Part shown: positions 8,941 to 17,842 of the stretch, piece after piece
How positions within the stretch are numbered: position 1 is the stretch's first letter
Layout: each line of letters begins with the position of its first letter
Source: Trinickia mobilis
GTDB taxonomy: Bacteria; Pseudomonadota; Gammaproteobacteria; Burkholderiales; Burkholderiaceae
Assembly: GCF_017315705.1 (NCBI RefSeq)
Contig: NZ_JAFLRF010000015.1
Location: 71,008-135,007 of the forward strand
Length of the DNA: 64,000 bases
Direction of reading: 5' to 3'
The notes under the pieces: model-generated
The model's input: the letters and a program-made list of their open reading frames with translations, nothing else
The model's database searches: none
Told to the model about the DNA's origin: nothing
Position numbers and translations under genes: made by a program

Positions 8941-10287
8941 CTAAAGCTGGGCAAGGTGCAACTGACGAACGTCGGTCAGTTCATCAATGCTCCACAACCT
9001 CGACATCAGGGAACGCGCGCCCCCTTCCCCGATGACGGGCTCCGCCAACTCCATAAACTTGTCATTGATCTGAGCGTCGCTTAGGGGCTCCTCCGGATCA
9101 CCGGTCCTGTAAGGCTGGTATCGTTCGAGAAGTTCGCCGCTCCTCAGCCTGATTTCCACCTTGGCAGCACGCCTGCCGGGAAATTGCCTGGTGAGCCCTT
9201 CGTCGGTCAGCAACGTTATTCTGGACATTAGCTCACGGACCTCGGGATCCCACATTCGCTCTTCATCAAACGCTGACAGGCGTACGGAACCAAACTTTGC
9301 GGCATGAGATATCACATACGGTATGCTGAACTTGCACTCAAAGGCCGACTTTGGGTTACGAATCCCCGCAACCTCGATCGCAGCTTGATAGGTCCTTACC
9401 GTTAAACCCTCAATATCACTAATGGAAATGTTGTGCTCGGAACACAGACGCAAGAGCGCGTCTATCGCAGCAAATGTATGTCCACAGCAGCCGTGATTCT
9501 TGACCGTAACCTTCTCAATGTTGAAGTCCACGCCCAGTCCATCCGTGGCTATCGACCAGTCGGGGTTTTTCGCCATTGCAGCACCGAATCCTGCAGCCCC
9601 TTCAAGAATGTCGGGCACGCCCGTCATACCATTTGCGGCGCCCCGTGCAGCGACCACTCCGACCCATGCAGCGTGTCCGGCATGTAGCGCCTTCGTCATC
9701 GCGTCGGAACGGAATGCCTGCTGCAAGCCTGATGCGAACGTTGCCGCAGTTGCCATCGCGTGAGCCGTAGTGCCAGCTGCCTCTGAAGCGAGAATCGCCG
9801 AGGCAGCTGCCGCTCCGAAGCACCCGACCGTGCCGGTTGTGTGAAAAAACTCGTAATGGGACGGCTGAACAGCCGCGCCGATGCGTGTAGATACCTCGTA
9901 CCCGATGGTAATGGCTTCGAGCAGACGCTTGCCGGATGCCTGTGTATGCTCCGCGACTGCGAGCGCTGCGGCGATTGTCGGACAGCCGGGATGGTAAACA
10001 GCGTCGCGATATATGTCGTCGAACTCCACCGCGTGCGAAACGCTGCCATTTATCCACGCTGCCGTTCCGGGGAAGGAGGTCGTCCGCAAACCCGGAAGGC
10101 TCGAATAGCCGAGACCTAGTTCATCAGCGTGTGACTTCATCAAAGTCAACGCGGGCTGCACGCGGGTGCCAGGAAGGAGCGCAGCAAACCAGTCAACCAA
10201 GGCTCTTTTCGCAGCGTGGTTTACCGATGATGTCAAGCCCGCCTTGGTTTGTTCGGTTGCGTACCGGGCGAGTTCGTCGATGATCAT
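8941..10287 (-). CDS. MmgE/PrpD family protein
   Basis: A 448-residue, full-length member of the MmgE/PrpD family, which includes 2-methylcitrate dehydratase and cis-aconitate decarboxylase. Family segments are clear: VDWFAALLPG, AAWINGSVSHAVEFDD, HPGCPTIAAALAVAE, the long helical middle, KNHGCCGHTFAAIDALL and the C-terminal TGDPEEPLSDAQINDKF. The enzymes hydrate, dehydrate or decarboxylate branched tricarboxylic acids. The exact substrate is unknown, and the neighbouring PrpF-type isomerase supports a branched di- or tricarboxylate. A decayed relative lies at 40197-40930. Confidence 0.85.
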   Translation of the reverse strand: MIIDELARYATEQTKAGLTSSVNHAAKRALVDWFAALLPGTRVQPALTLMKSHADELGLGYSSLPGLRTTSFPGTAAWINGSVSHAVEFDDIYRDAVYHPGCPTIAAALAVAEHTQASGKRLLEAITIGYEVSTRIGAAVQPSHYEFFHTTGTVGCFGAAAASAILASEAAGTTAHAMATAATFASGLQQAFRSDAMTKALHAGHAAWVGVVAARGAANGMTGVPDILEGAAGFGAAMAKNPDWSIATDGLGVDFNIEKVTVKNHGCCGHTFAAIDALLRLCSEHNISISDIEGLTVRTYQAAIEVAGIRNPKSAFECKFSIPYVISHAAKFGSVRLSAFDEERMWDPEVRELMSRITLLTDEGLTRQFPGRRAAKVEIRLRSGELLERYQPYRTGDPEEPLSDAQINDKFMELAEPVIGEGGARSLMSRLWSIDELTDVRQLHLAQL

Positions 10288-10623
10288 AAGTTACCGTTTT
10301 GAAGAAGCGATTTTCCGTGCTTCACAGAACACTTTGTCCCGTGATCTTGCGCCTTGCTATCAACGTGAGATTCCCTCTCTCGCATCATTTACCAAATCGT
10401 ATTGGACAACTGACATTGCACTTCCACCCAGATTTTGCGAAGCTGTTGCGCTCGCAAGTCAAAATTCGGCCGAAGCAGAAAGCGCTGGGAGCATGGCGAG
10501 CTTTGAAAGCGGCTCCGTCGGCGGATGTCTTTCCATCGACGGCTACAAGCCTCCTCTAGAAAAGTGCATTGCCTCGGCCTCCATCTCGCGTTGTTCGGGT
10601 TAAAGATCGAAGTCCATCGTGAG
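10288..10623. other. Intergenic region between the MmgE/PrpD and SDR genes
   Basis: This 336-base gap within an otherwise compact operon contains no supported gene. It may be a scar of a lost gene, since neighbouring cluster genes show deletions, but nothing in it is recognisable. Confidence 0.45.
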
Positions 10624-11406
10624 TTACAACATCGTAAAACCGCCGTTGACACTGACCACCTGACCGGTAATCCACGCGGCACCATCACTGAGCAGGAAGG
10701 TCACAGTAGGCGCAACGTCGCTCGGCTCCCCAATGCGACGCAGTGGATAGGCCCTTTGGACCGCCTGCTCGCGGCGTGCATATTTTTCTTCCCCCATCTG
10801 CTCGCGGAGGGACGCTTCTCTGTCCATCCGCATGGGCGTATTGGTCGCCCCGGGTGACACGATATTTGCGGTAATCCCATCCGGACCTACCTCCTGCGCA
10901 ATCGATTTAACTAGCGCCGTGACGCCTGCCTTTGCTGCGGCGTAGTAAGAGAGCCTTGCCTGTCCAATCCTTGCCGAATCAGATGAGAAACATACAATGC
11001 GACCAAATTTCTGCTTCTTCATTACGGGCAAAACGTCATGCAGACAATACATCGGACCGAGTAAGCAAACATCAAACATACGCTGCCAATCGCGTGGCGA
11101 AGACTCTTCAAAAGTCTTATCGTCGAGAATGGCCGCGCAGTTCACGAAGTAGTCGATAGCGCCAAACTCTGCAATCGTCACACCAACGAGGTCGCGCACC
11201 GAGTCCTGGTTGGTCAGATCCGTCAATGCAAATTTGGCTGGAGTGGAAGCCGAAAGCTCTTTCGACGCAGCCTCTCCTGCTGCGGCATTCACGTCTGCCA
11301 ACACGAGATTTACGCCAGCACTTGCCAGCTTACGCGCGACCTCTAGACCGATGCCCTGTACCCCTCCAGTGATAATGGCGGTCCTGCCTTTCATACTCAG
11401 ATCCAC
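10624..11406 (-). CDS. Short-chain dehydrogenase/reductase
   Basis: A 260-residue classical SDR. It has the TGGVQGIG nucleotide-binding loop (residues 13-20), ADVN after strand 2 (usually a sign of NAD preference), a variant NCAA in place of NNAG (89-92), catalytic Ser141/142, Tyr155 and Lys159 in YAAAK, and the end ITGQVVSVNGGF. The frame is open further upstream, but AAGGA sits seven bases before a GTG that gives MDLSMKGRTAI, so I chose that start. It probably oxidises a 3-hydroxyacyl or hydroxycarboxylate intermediate of the cluster. Confidence 0.85.
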   Translation of the reverse strand: MDLSMKGRTAIITGGVQGIGLEVARKLASAGVNLVLADVNAAAGEAASKELSASTPAKFALTDLTNQDSVRDLVGVTIAEFGAIDYFVNCAAILDDKTFEESSPRDWQRMFDVCLLGPMYCLHDVLPVMKKQKFGRIVCFSSDSARIGQARLSYYAAAKAGVTALVKSIAQEVGPDGITANIVSPGATNTPMRMDREASLREQMGEEKYARREQAVQRAYPLRRIGEPSDVAPTVTFLLSDGAAWITGQVVSVNGGFTML

Positions 11407-11481
11407 GGTCTTTTCCTTATGAATATCTGCTGACAACCCCGACTACGGGATAAAGTGCAACCCTTCCTGGCGTTCAGAGAG

Positions 11482-11577
11482 TCAACCGCCTTTGAGCGGC
11501 GGTTGTGAGAAGCTCTTCCCGAACACGCTTTTAGCGATACGATTCTTGAGCGTCTCGATTGACGCCACCTGCAATTC
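11482..11577 (-). pseudogene. C-terminal stub of an acyl-CoA dehydrogenase
   Basis: Immediately after the prpF-type gene, 31 codons read ...SIETLKNRIAKSVFG... followed by TGA. This matches the last residues of the intact acyl-CoA dehydrogenase at 37989-39134 (SIEILKNRIAENVFQ). Nothing else of that gene is left. It is the scar of a dehydrogenase gene that once followed prpF, and it ties this cluster to the one at 33-39 kb. Confidence 0.65.
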
Positions 11578-11579
11578 AC

Positions 11580-12767
11580 TTAGAGATTTTCGATGTCGGC
11601 TATGGGAACGTACACCGTACCATCCATGATTTTCCGTGCGGTACGCGCAAATCCGAGTTTCTCAAATTGCACACCCTCTGGATTGCAGGAAGGCGCGACG
11701 GCAACCTGAACATCCATGATCCCGTTCGGATGACCGATGCGCAACGTCTCAGATTTTCGCGATTCTTGAGTTAGTACACCGTGTACCACCGAACCCTCAA
11801 TCCGCGAGGCCGACGCGATGCACATCGAACCTGTTCCCGCCATGGCTTCGTGCATCCGGTTCATGAAGATCAGCCTCGCGAGAAAGTCGAATTGATCCGC
11901 GCTTTTCTGGGCACCCGAATATGTCACGTAGTCAGAAGGTGGTGCTACGAAAACTACGAAGGGAAGGAATGGGCTCTCATCATCGACCGTTCTCCACTCA
12001 TTTATGAAGCCCAGTCGCACTGCCGCCTTACCGCGAATTTCCCGCGTCAGTTGTACTCGCGATGCGTTCGTGTTGAAGTCGTCCGGCAGCTCGTCACCAC
12101 GTAATCCCAAGTCGTGTGCTCGTACAAAAACGCATGTGTTGGCGACATCAACGATGGATACCTGAATTGTGCGACCGTCCTCAAGATTCATGGTCTCCGT
12201 GCGGAGGCCGGTCGGCAACACCTTACCGGTTTTTGCGCCGACACTATTACTGTAGTCCATGAAGATTTCCGCGCCGGTCCCGGGCACACCGGCAATCGAG
12301 AATTCTCCAGCGACCCGGGCTCGGCCGTTTTTGACGGAGACATCCGCGACCACTACCTTGCCGGTGTTAGTGTTGTGAATCCGGACTTTGGTGGTGGGCT
12401 CGACGGGAGGTACCAAGCCGGCATCGATTGCAAAAGGTGCAACACCCGCGGAAATATTCCCGCAGTTTCCGCTGTAGTCGATCACATCCCGGTCGATCTC
12501 AGCTTGAGCAAAGGTGTAGTCCACGTCAGCATCGTCGCGGGAACTCCGGCCGACAATTGCGATCTTGGACGTGATCAGATGCGTGCCGCCAAGGCCATCG
12601 ATTTGCATCACGTCGGGCGTGCCCATGGCCCGCTTGAGGATCGCATCGCGCAGCGCGCCGGCGCGGGGCAAGTCGTTTTCGAGGAAATACAGCCCTTTGC
12701 TTGAACCGCCGCGCAAGATGGAGACGCGAATCCCCAGTTGTTCGTCGGCAAAATCTAGATTCTTCAC
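11580..12767 (-). CDS. PrpF-type cis-trans isomerase/tautomerase of carboxylic acids
   Basis: A 395-residue protein of the PrpF / methylitaconate isomerase / oxalomesaconate tautomerase family, which has a diaminopimelate epimerase-like fold. Family signatures are SILRGGSSKGLYFLENDLP near the start, DYSGNCGNISAGVAPFA around the first active-site region, and MHEAMAGTGSMCIASASRI near the second. The frame runs 80 codons further upstream, but GGAGG lies seven bases before a GTG giving MKNLDFADEQLG, and the same start is used in the related copy at 32111. The upstream in-frame sequence is a LysR scar. It heads the minus-strand catabolic operon. Which double bond it shifts is not known. Confidence 0.85.
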   Translation of the reverse strand: MKNLDFADEQLGIRVSILRGGSSKGLYFLENDLPRAGALRDAILKRAMGTPDVMQIDGLGGTHLITSKIAIVGRSSRDDADVDYTFAQAEIDRDVIDYSGNCGNISAGVAPFAIDAGLVPPVEPTTKVRIHNTNTGKVVVADVSVKNGRARVAGEFSIAGVPGTGAEIFMDYSNSVGAKTGKVLPTGLRTETMNLEDGRTIQVSIVDVANTCVFVRAHDLGLRGDELPDDFNTNASRVQLTREIRGKAAVRLGFINEWRTVDDESPFLPFVVFVAPPSDYVTYSGAQKSADQFDFLARLIFMNRMHEAMAGTGSMCIASASRIEGSVVHGVLTQESRKSETLRIGHPNGIMDVQVAVAPSCNPEGVQFEKLGFARTARKIMDGTVYVPIADIENL

Positions 12768-12866
12768 GTCGGCTCCTCCATTAAAGTGGCGTTTTGCCCT
12801 TGGAAGCCTGACTTTCTCACCCTCTCCCCAACGAATCAATTGCTCATTTAGCAAGCCCCCTTTCTC
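12768..12866 (-). repeat. Long direct repeat, copy A (LysR 3' end and prpF leader)
   Basis: About 100 bases upstream of the prpF start are nearly identical to 32112-32206. They include the GGAGG ribosome binding site and the codons for the end of a LysR regulator (ERGLA plus stop). In copy B the LysR gene is intact. Here only its end and a decayed stretch up to about 13020 remain, with ANLSGAV resembling the ANLSAVV segment of the LysR at 28516-29433. Confidence 0.8.
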
Positions 12867-13423
12867 AAGGATGGGCACCAAAAAGCGCGGCGATACAGTG
12901 AGCTTCTTGACAGGCTTGCCTACATCAGGACCACGAGGCGCGATTCCCTCCGCGGCACGAGGAGCATTCCTCACAGCACCGGATAGGTTTGCGCAAGTCA
13001 CCCACACATTAGCATCGGTTTTACAAAAATAAGGGTTGCTGTAGATTAACCTTGAACGTCATGACAAACGAATCGAGGAGATGGGCCACCGCTGAACCGT
13101 CCTATCCGTGTCTACGCGGACCGCGGTTACGACCGGAACCAGCTTTAGTTCAAAAAAGGTTCTGTCAAAGATATCGATCATTCAAAGGGGCAGCCACGGA
13201 TCAGCCCCTCTAAGAAAAAATCTTCAACCAACAAATCGCACCTGAAGTTGGACTAGGTCAGTTCCAGACCGCAATTGGATTGGGCGGCCGTCACGGTGAA
13301 GCGGGAAAGTCTGACTAACGAGTCAGTTTCGTGTCAGCGTGCTGTTCCGGCCACCTTTCTAGACTTTTGCCAGGCATCGAAACAGCGACGCCGCCCGCCC
13401 CAATCGCCTAAAAGGATGATGTC
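12867..13423. other. LysR scar and transposase relic, no intact gene
   Basis: From about 12867 to 13020 the minus strand keeps fragments of a LysR gene (see the repeat entry). From about 13090 to 13150 the plus strand reads PIRVYADRGYDRNQL and then a stop. This matches the D-x-GYD block of IS5-family transposases, so a very short IS5-like relic is likely. The remainder holds nothing recognisable. Confidence 0.45.
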
Positions 13424-13675
13424 ATGCAAAAATATTATCTCGTCGCAGCAATCGCTTTCGTCGCCAGCACTTCCGCAGCAATGGCCGCAGACCCTCAGCG
13501 CAGTTCCGAAACCCGTAACACGTTCGATCAAGACGCCGTGGTTTCGGTGCCCGCGTCGCCAGCAGTCGATCCCGAAAACGGCAAGACACGTCAGCAAGTC
13601 GTGCAGGAACTCGTGGAGGCCCGTCGCGACGGGCAATTGGAGCATCTCGACAGGACGCTGTATTTCGGCAAATAA
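13424..13675 (+). CDS. DUF4148 small secreted protein
   Basis: An 83-residue protein with a clean signal peptide (MQKYYLVAAIAFVASTSAAMA, cleaved before ADPQR). It has a short mature part carrying the DUF4148 pattern KTRQQVVQELVEARRDGQL, followed by a tail ending LYFGK. These proteins are frequent in Burkholderia and its relatives, often beside metal or antimicrobial response genes, and their role is unknown. AAAGGATG lies upstream of the ATG. It lies just before the two-component genes. Confidence 0.75.
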   Translation: MQKYYLVAAIAFVASTSAAMAADPQRSSETRNTFDQDAVVSVPASPAVDPENGKTRQQVVQELVEARRDGQLEHLDRTLYFGK

Positions 13676-13852
13676 TTCCCGCATCGACGGAAGCGGTGCT
13701 TCGTCAGTTGCGAGGGTCACGATTGCCACGTCGTTATCAAGGTACACGGTTTTTCGTCGTATCTTCGACTCCAACCGTTTTCGCAAGAGCCGCATCGTTT
13801 CCCGTCATCGCACAATCGATCTCAGCTCTTTCCTTGCGTTTCCTATGCGGCT

Positions 13853-14539
13853 ATGAAAATTCTGATCGTCGAGGATGAACCTAAAGCCATCGAGTATCTG
13901 AAAACCGGCTTGACCGAGCAGGGCTGGACGGTCGACGTCGCACCTGACGGCGAAGAAGGTGCGTTCATGGTCCGCGAGTTCACCTACGATGTCATCGTGC
14001 TCGACGTAATGCTGCCGAAGATGGACGGCTTCGAACTACTGCGTGTGATTCGCTCGCGCTCGCACACGCCCATCATCATGCTGACGGCTCGCGATCAGGT
14101 CGATGACCGCGTGCGTGGATTGCGTGAGGGCGCAGACGATTATCTGACCAAGCCCTTCTCGTTTATCGAGCTTGTCGAGCGCCTGATCGCCTTGACTCGT
14201 CGAAGTCGCGCCCAGGAATCGACGATGTTACGAATCGCCGATCTTTCCGTCGATCTCGTTAGCCTTCGCGCGTCGCGCGGCAGCACGCGCCTCGAACTTA
14301 CCGCCAAGGAGTTCCAACTGCTTAGCCTGCTCGCGCGCAGGAAAGGTCAACTCCTCTCCAAAACCGTCATCGCAGAAATGGTGTGGGACGTGAATTTTGA
14401 CAGCAGCACAAACGTCATCGAAGCAGTGATCAAGCGTCTGCGCAGCAAGCTCGACGGCCCGTTCGACGTGAAACTCCTGCACACAGTACGCGGCATGGGC
14501 TACGTGCTCGAAGCCCGCAACAGCGGAGCGGACATGTGA
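13853..14539 (+). CDS. OmpR/CusR-type response regulator
   Basis: A 228-residue regulator with an N-terminal receiver domain (acidic VEDEP, phosphoacceptor Asp51 in VLDVMLP, TAR at about 84-86 and the lysine in LTKPF near 101). A C-terminal winged-helix DNA-binding domain follows (about 125-225), with LTAKEFQLL and HTVRGMGYVL. The sequence type is the heavy-metal-response group (CusR, IrlR, CopR). Its stop overlaps the start of the histidine kinase gene, so the two form one operon. It may regulate the DUF4148 gene or the efflux genes downstream, but no site was identified. Confidence 0.9.
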   Translation: MKILIVEDEPKAIEYLKTGLTEQGWTVDVAPDGEEGAFMVREFTYDVIVLDVMLPKMDGFELLRVIRSRSHTPIIMLTARDQVDDRVRGLREGADDYLTKPFSFIELVERLIALTRRSRAQESTMLRIADLSVDLVSLRASRGSTRLELTAKEFQLLSLLARRKGQLLSKTVIAEMVWDVNFDSSTNVIEAVIKRLRSKLDGPFDVKLLHTVRGMGYVLEARNSGADM

Positions 14540-15903
14540 TGCACTCGATTTCACGACGCCTCGCCGTCCGTTTCTCCGCCGCGGCGATTATCGTCTTCAC
14601 CCTTGTGGGGTTAGGTCTCACTGTTTTTCTGCGCGGGCAACTTGATGCTGGACTACAGGACTCTCTCGAAGCTCGGGCGGGCATAGCTCGCCTGTTAATC
14701 TCGCATACTTCGACGGCTACCGAGTGGCCCAGTGTCAAAAAGAAGATTGATAACATCATTCCCGCGGAGCGGAACATTGGCTTCTATGTTCTTACGCCGG
14801 ATCCGGTATTCAGCTATCAAACGATGCCCGAGCATCCAATTCCCAACGACATGGACCGGTATGAACGGGTCCGCGAAGGCGGACAATCGTTTCTCGCGCG
14901 AAAATACCTTCTCCCGGGCGTGGGTGCGCGCCCCGATCTCGTGCTCGTCGGCTATGTCAACTGCCGCCCCGTCGACCGCACCACCTATGCGTTCGTGCTT
15001 GCGCTGGCGATCACTTTCCTGATCGCGAGTGTTGTGATCTCCGCATCGGGATATACAGTCTCCCGCATCGGTCTCATGCCGCTCAAACGCTTGTCCGACG
15101 AAGCAGCTGTTCTGCAACCCAACCGTCGCGATCAACGCTTGCAGGCAAGCAATCTGCCCGTTGAACTCCTTCTCCTCAAGTCCAGCTTTAACGGCGCGCT
15201 GGAACGTATCGACGGAGCCCAGGCCCGGCTCGAGAGATTCAATGCGGACGTTGCGCATGAATTGCGCACGCCCATCGCGAACATCATCGGTCAGGCCCAG
15301 GTCGCGCTAACGCGTGACCGAAGTCGCGAAGCACTTCTCAATGTGATCCAGTCTGCTCTCGAAGAGGGTGAGCGCATGCGTATCATGGTCAACGATATGC
15401 TCTTCCTCGCGCGCGCGGATCAGGGTGAGCAAGCAACCGAGCTCACTCCGATATCGATCGCGGTGGAAGTTGCGCATACCCTCGAATTCCTCGACGTGCC
15501 TTTCGAAGAAGCCGGCGTCCGGGCGACGGTATCGGGCGACGCGCACACCTTGGCCAACAAGTCGCTTCTACGAAGGGCGCTCTTCAATCTGCTGGTCAAC
15601 GCGTCTCAACACGCGAGTCCCGGTACGCAGGTCAAGGTCATGATCACGCAGAATGCGTCGGCGATCGAGGTGTCGGTTGCCAACGAGGGCATCCCGATTT
15701 CCCTAGCCGTACTGGAAAGACTATTTGACCGCTTCTATCGTGGCGTGGCCTCGCGCACGACCATTCACGGAAACCATGGTCTTGGGCTGTCGATCGTAAA
15801 GGCAATCGCGGAAATGCACCGGGGCACTGCATTCGCCCGATGCGCGCACGGCTGGAACGAGTTCGGTTTCACGCTTCCCTCCTCATCCTTCTATGAGCAG
15901 TAG
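14539..15903 (+). CDS. Heavy-metal-type sensor histidine kinase
   Basis: A 454-residue membrane kinase. It has one hydrophobic segment near residues 12-32, a periplasmic domain of about 115 residues, a second segment near 150-172, a HAMP-like linker (LMPLKRLSDEA), the H-box NADVAHELRTPIANI with His240, an N-box (LFNLLVNASQHA) and a GLGLSIVKAIAEMH G-box. The organisation matches CusS/IrlS kinases. The second residue of a possible upstream GTG start is an ATG overlapping the regulator stop (TGATG), which I use. The sensed signal is unknown. Confidence 0.9.
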   Translation: MHSISRRLAVRFSAAAIIVFTLVGLGLTVFLRGQLDAGLQDSLEARAGIARLLISHTSTATEWPSVKKKIDNIIPAERNIGFYVLTPDPVFSYQTMPEHPIPNDMDRYERVREGGQSFLARKYLLPGVGARPDLVLVGYVNCRPVDRTTYAFVLALAITFLIASVVISASGYTVSRIGLMPLKRLSDEAAVLQPNRRDQRLQASNLPVELLLLKSSFNGALERIDGAQARLERFNADVAHELRTPIANIIGQAQVALTRDRSREALLNVIQSALEEGERMRIMVNDMLFLARADQGEQATELTPISIAVEVAHTLEFLDVPFEEAGVRATVSGDAHTLANKSLLRRALFNLLVNASQHASPGTQVKVMITQNASAIEVSVANEGIPISLAVLERLFDRFYRGVASRTTIHGNHGLGLSIVKAIAEMHRGTAFARCAHGWNEFGFTLPSSSFYEQ

Positions 15904-16009
15904 TTTGTCAAGGTCATCCTCTGCGTCCATGCGAACAGGCATGGACACGTCAAGGGCAGCCGAAGCCTGGCGTCAGCTGACCCTTGACGCGGCGCAGGAC
16001 GATATGCTG
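15904..16009. other. Short gap after the kinase gene
   Basis: It contains decayed sequence continuing into the IS110 relic that follows. No gene is seen. Confidence 0.4.
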
Positions 16010-16611
16010 GCACAGGGTGTGCGAGTGCACGTTATTACACCCGCCACCCTGCGGTCGCGTTTCGGCCGATCAGCAGCCGAGCCCGACCAACAATTTGCGC
16101 ATGCGGCCGCGGTGTCGCAGCATGTCCTTCTGCAGTTCCCAACGATCGCGCATCAGCTCCCGCGACGCTTCGTTTTGCGGTGACGGCACGCGAACCACGT
16201 GCATTCAGTCACGCTCGCCACGCACGCACGCGCGCAGGTTGATGACCAGCCTGATCACATCGAACCGGTCCGTCTTCGCGCGCCGCTTGTGGCACTCGAC
16301 CGGAATACTCGCCGGATCGACGATGTGGAACTCGACGTGTCGGGCCTGTAGCGCGCGGCAGACCTAGCGTGTCCTAACCAGCCTCGTAACTCACCACGAC
16401 CCGAGTATTCGCCAGCAGCGACCACTTCAGCTTCTGCTGTTCGATCACGTCCAACACGGCCTGCAGGCGGGCAGCGGCGTGCGACCGTGTGCACGGCCGG
16501 CTTCTCGCGCCGGCCGTCGCGCAGCGCGACCTTCCATTTGACCGCTCTTAGTTCGAGCGACACCGCCAACACCGGCTCCTCGGTACCCGTGTATGCCTGA
16601 TCTCTGCGCAT
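16010..16611 (-). pseudogene. IS110-family transposase, N-terminal half, broken
   Basis: The start MRRDQAYTGTEEPVLAVSLE and the following segments VVVSYEAG, FHIVDPASIPVE, HKRRAKTDRFDVIRLVINLR and RMRKLLVGLGC form the DEDD-type catalytic N-terminal half of an IS110 transposase. They fall in at least two frames and contain in-frame stops, so the gene is dead. The C-terminal half with the conserved serine region is absent here. A C-terminal IS110 fragment in the opposite orientation lies at 23703-23975, on the other side of the efflux operon. Confidence 0.8.
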
Positions 16612-16797
16612 GATGCCCTCCTGTGAGCCAAGCTCCGCACGCTGATTTTAGGCGTTGGCCTCTCGGCGGCCTGGGTCTTCATAGGATCTGATCTCGCCAA
16701 CCTTGCTGACACAGATATCAGCTTTCCGTCAGCGAGGTATCCATCACGCTTCGCTAAGCTTTGCGCACATTGGCAAGTAGTGAGACGGTGATACGCA

Positions 16798-17721
16798 ATG
16801 GATCAACTACAAGCGATGCGAGTGTTTGTTCGCGTGGCGGACGCTGGCGGCTTTCGGCTTGCCGCCGACCAGCTTGGTGTGTCGCCCACGCAGGTGACGC
16901 GGGCTATCATCACGCTGGAAAAGCGGCTCGAGATGCGTCTGTTAAACCGAACGACGCGCAGCATGTCCGTCACCGACGAAGGAGTCGATTACCTCGACAG
17001 TTGCCGCGAAATCATCGCCAAAGTCGACGAGATCGAGTCTCGTATGGGCGAAATGACTCGACAGCCGTACGGCATGCTGCGAGTGGCGTGCGCGGGCTCA
17101 TTCGCCGGCGCGGAGTTCGCCAGACTGATCGCCGGTTATCGGCTTCGGCAACCTCGGGTCGAACTCGACGTTACGGCCTTCGACTTATGTGTCGATATGG
17201 CTGCGGAAAGCTTTGACGTCTGCTTCGTCGACAGCAGAGGGCCAGCACCCTCGACGATGGTGCGCCGGCCGCTAACCCATTTCGGCGAAATCCTGGTTGC
17301 ATCGGAGCGGTATCTCTCTCAACACGGCGAACCGCACGCGCCTACTGATCTGACAAGGCACCGGCTGCTTACGTTCGCGGGGCGAGACCACCCCACATGG
17401 GAAATCTCGGATGCCGCCGCCACTCATCGCATCGCCACCAATGGTGTGTTCCGCACGACGAGCGAAGCGATGCTTCGGGCCGCCGCTTTAAACCATATGG
17501 GAATCATCTTGGTATCCCAATCGATGGTCGATGACGACATCGATTCAGGAAGCCTCAAGCGAGTGCTGCCCGATTGCACAATCGACGGGGGATCCTACGA
17601 AATCGCGATTCTCTATGCAGGTAGAAGCCATCTTCCTGCGAGAACGCGCAGCTTCGTCGATTTTGTCGTGCAGCATTATCGACCAGCCGACGCGATACCA
17701 CTCTCACGTTTCCCCGCGTGA
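16798..17721 (+). CDS. LysR-family transcriptional regulator of the efflux operon
   Basis: A 307-residue LysR protein. The winged helix-turn-helix is at 1-60 (MDQLQAMRVFVRVADAGGF, PTQVTRAIITLEKRLEMRLL) and the effector-binding domain at about 90-295. It resembles the group that starts MDQLQAMRVFVRV, which often governs nearby efflux or oxidoreductase genes. It lies 121 bases before the RND permease on the same strand, not divergent, so it may be co-transcribed or use a site in that gap. The inducer is unknown. Confidence 0.85.
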   Translation: MDQLQAMRVFVRVADAGGFRLAADQLGVSPTQVTRAIITLEKRLEMRLLNRTTRSMSVTDEGVDYLDSCREIIAKVDEIESRMGEMTRQPYGMLRVACAGSFAGAEFARLIAGYRLRQPRVELDVTAFDLCVDMAAESFDVCFVDSRGPAPSTMVRRPLTHFGEILVASERYLSQHGEPHAPTDLTRHRLLTFAGRDHPTWEISDAAATHRIATNGVFRTTSEAMLRAAALNHMGIILVSQSMVDDDIDSGSLKRVLPDCTIDGGSYEIAILYAGRSHLPARTRSFVDFVVQHYRPADAIPLSRFPA

Positions 17722-17842
17722 CCCGTTTTGCTACTCGTTCGCATTGCCTGTCAATGGGATCAATCATTGGCTTAGTTGAGACCGATTGTGTCGTCAACTT
17801 CATATACCACTTCCTTACGCCGTACTGATTGGAGCCCTTCCG

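Noticed and set aside
11397-11579. 60-codon minus-strand frame between the SDR and prpF genes
   Set aside because: The meaningful signal in this stretch is in another frame, where it matches the end of an acyl-CoA dehydrogenase.
13275-13856. 193-codon frame overlapping the DUF4148 gene
   Set aside because: The DUF4148 frame has a signal peptide and a family motif. This one is serine/arginine-rich noise.
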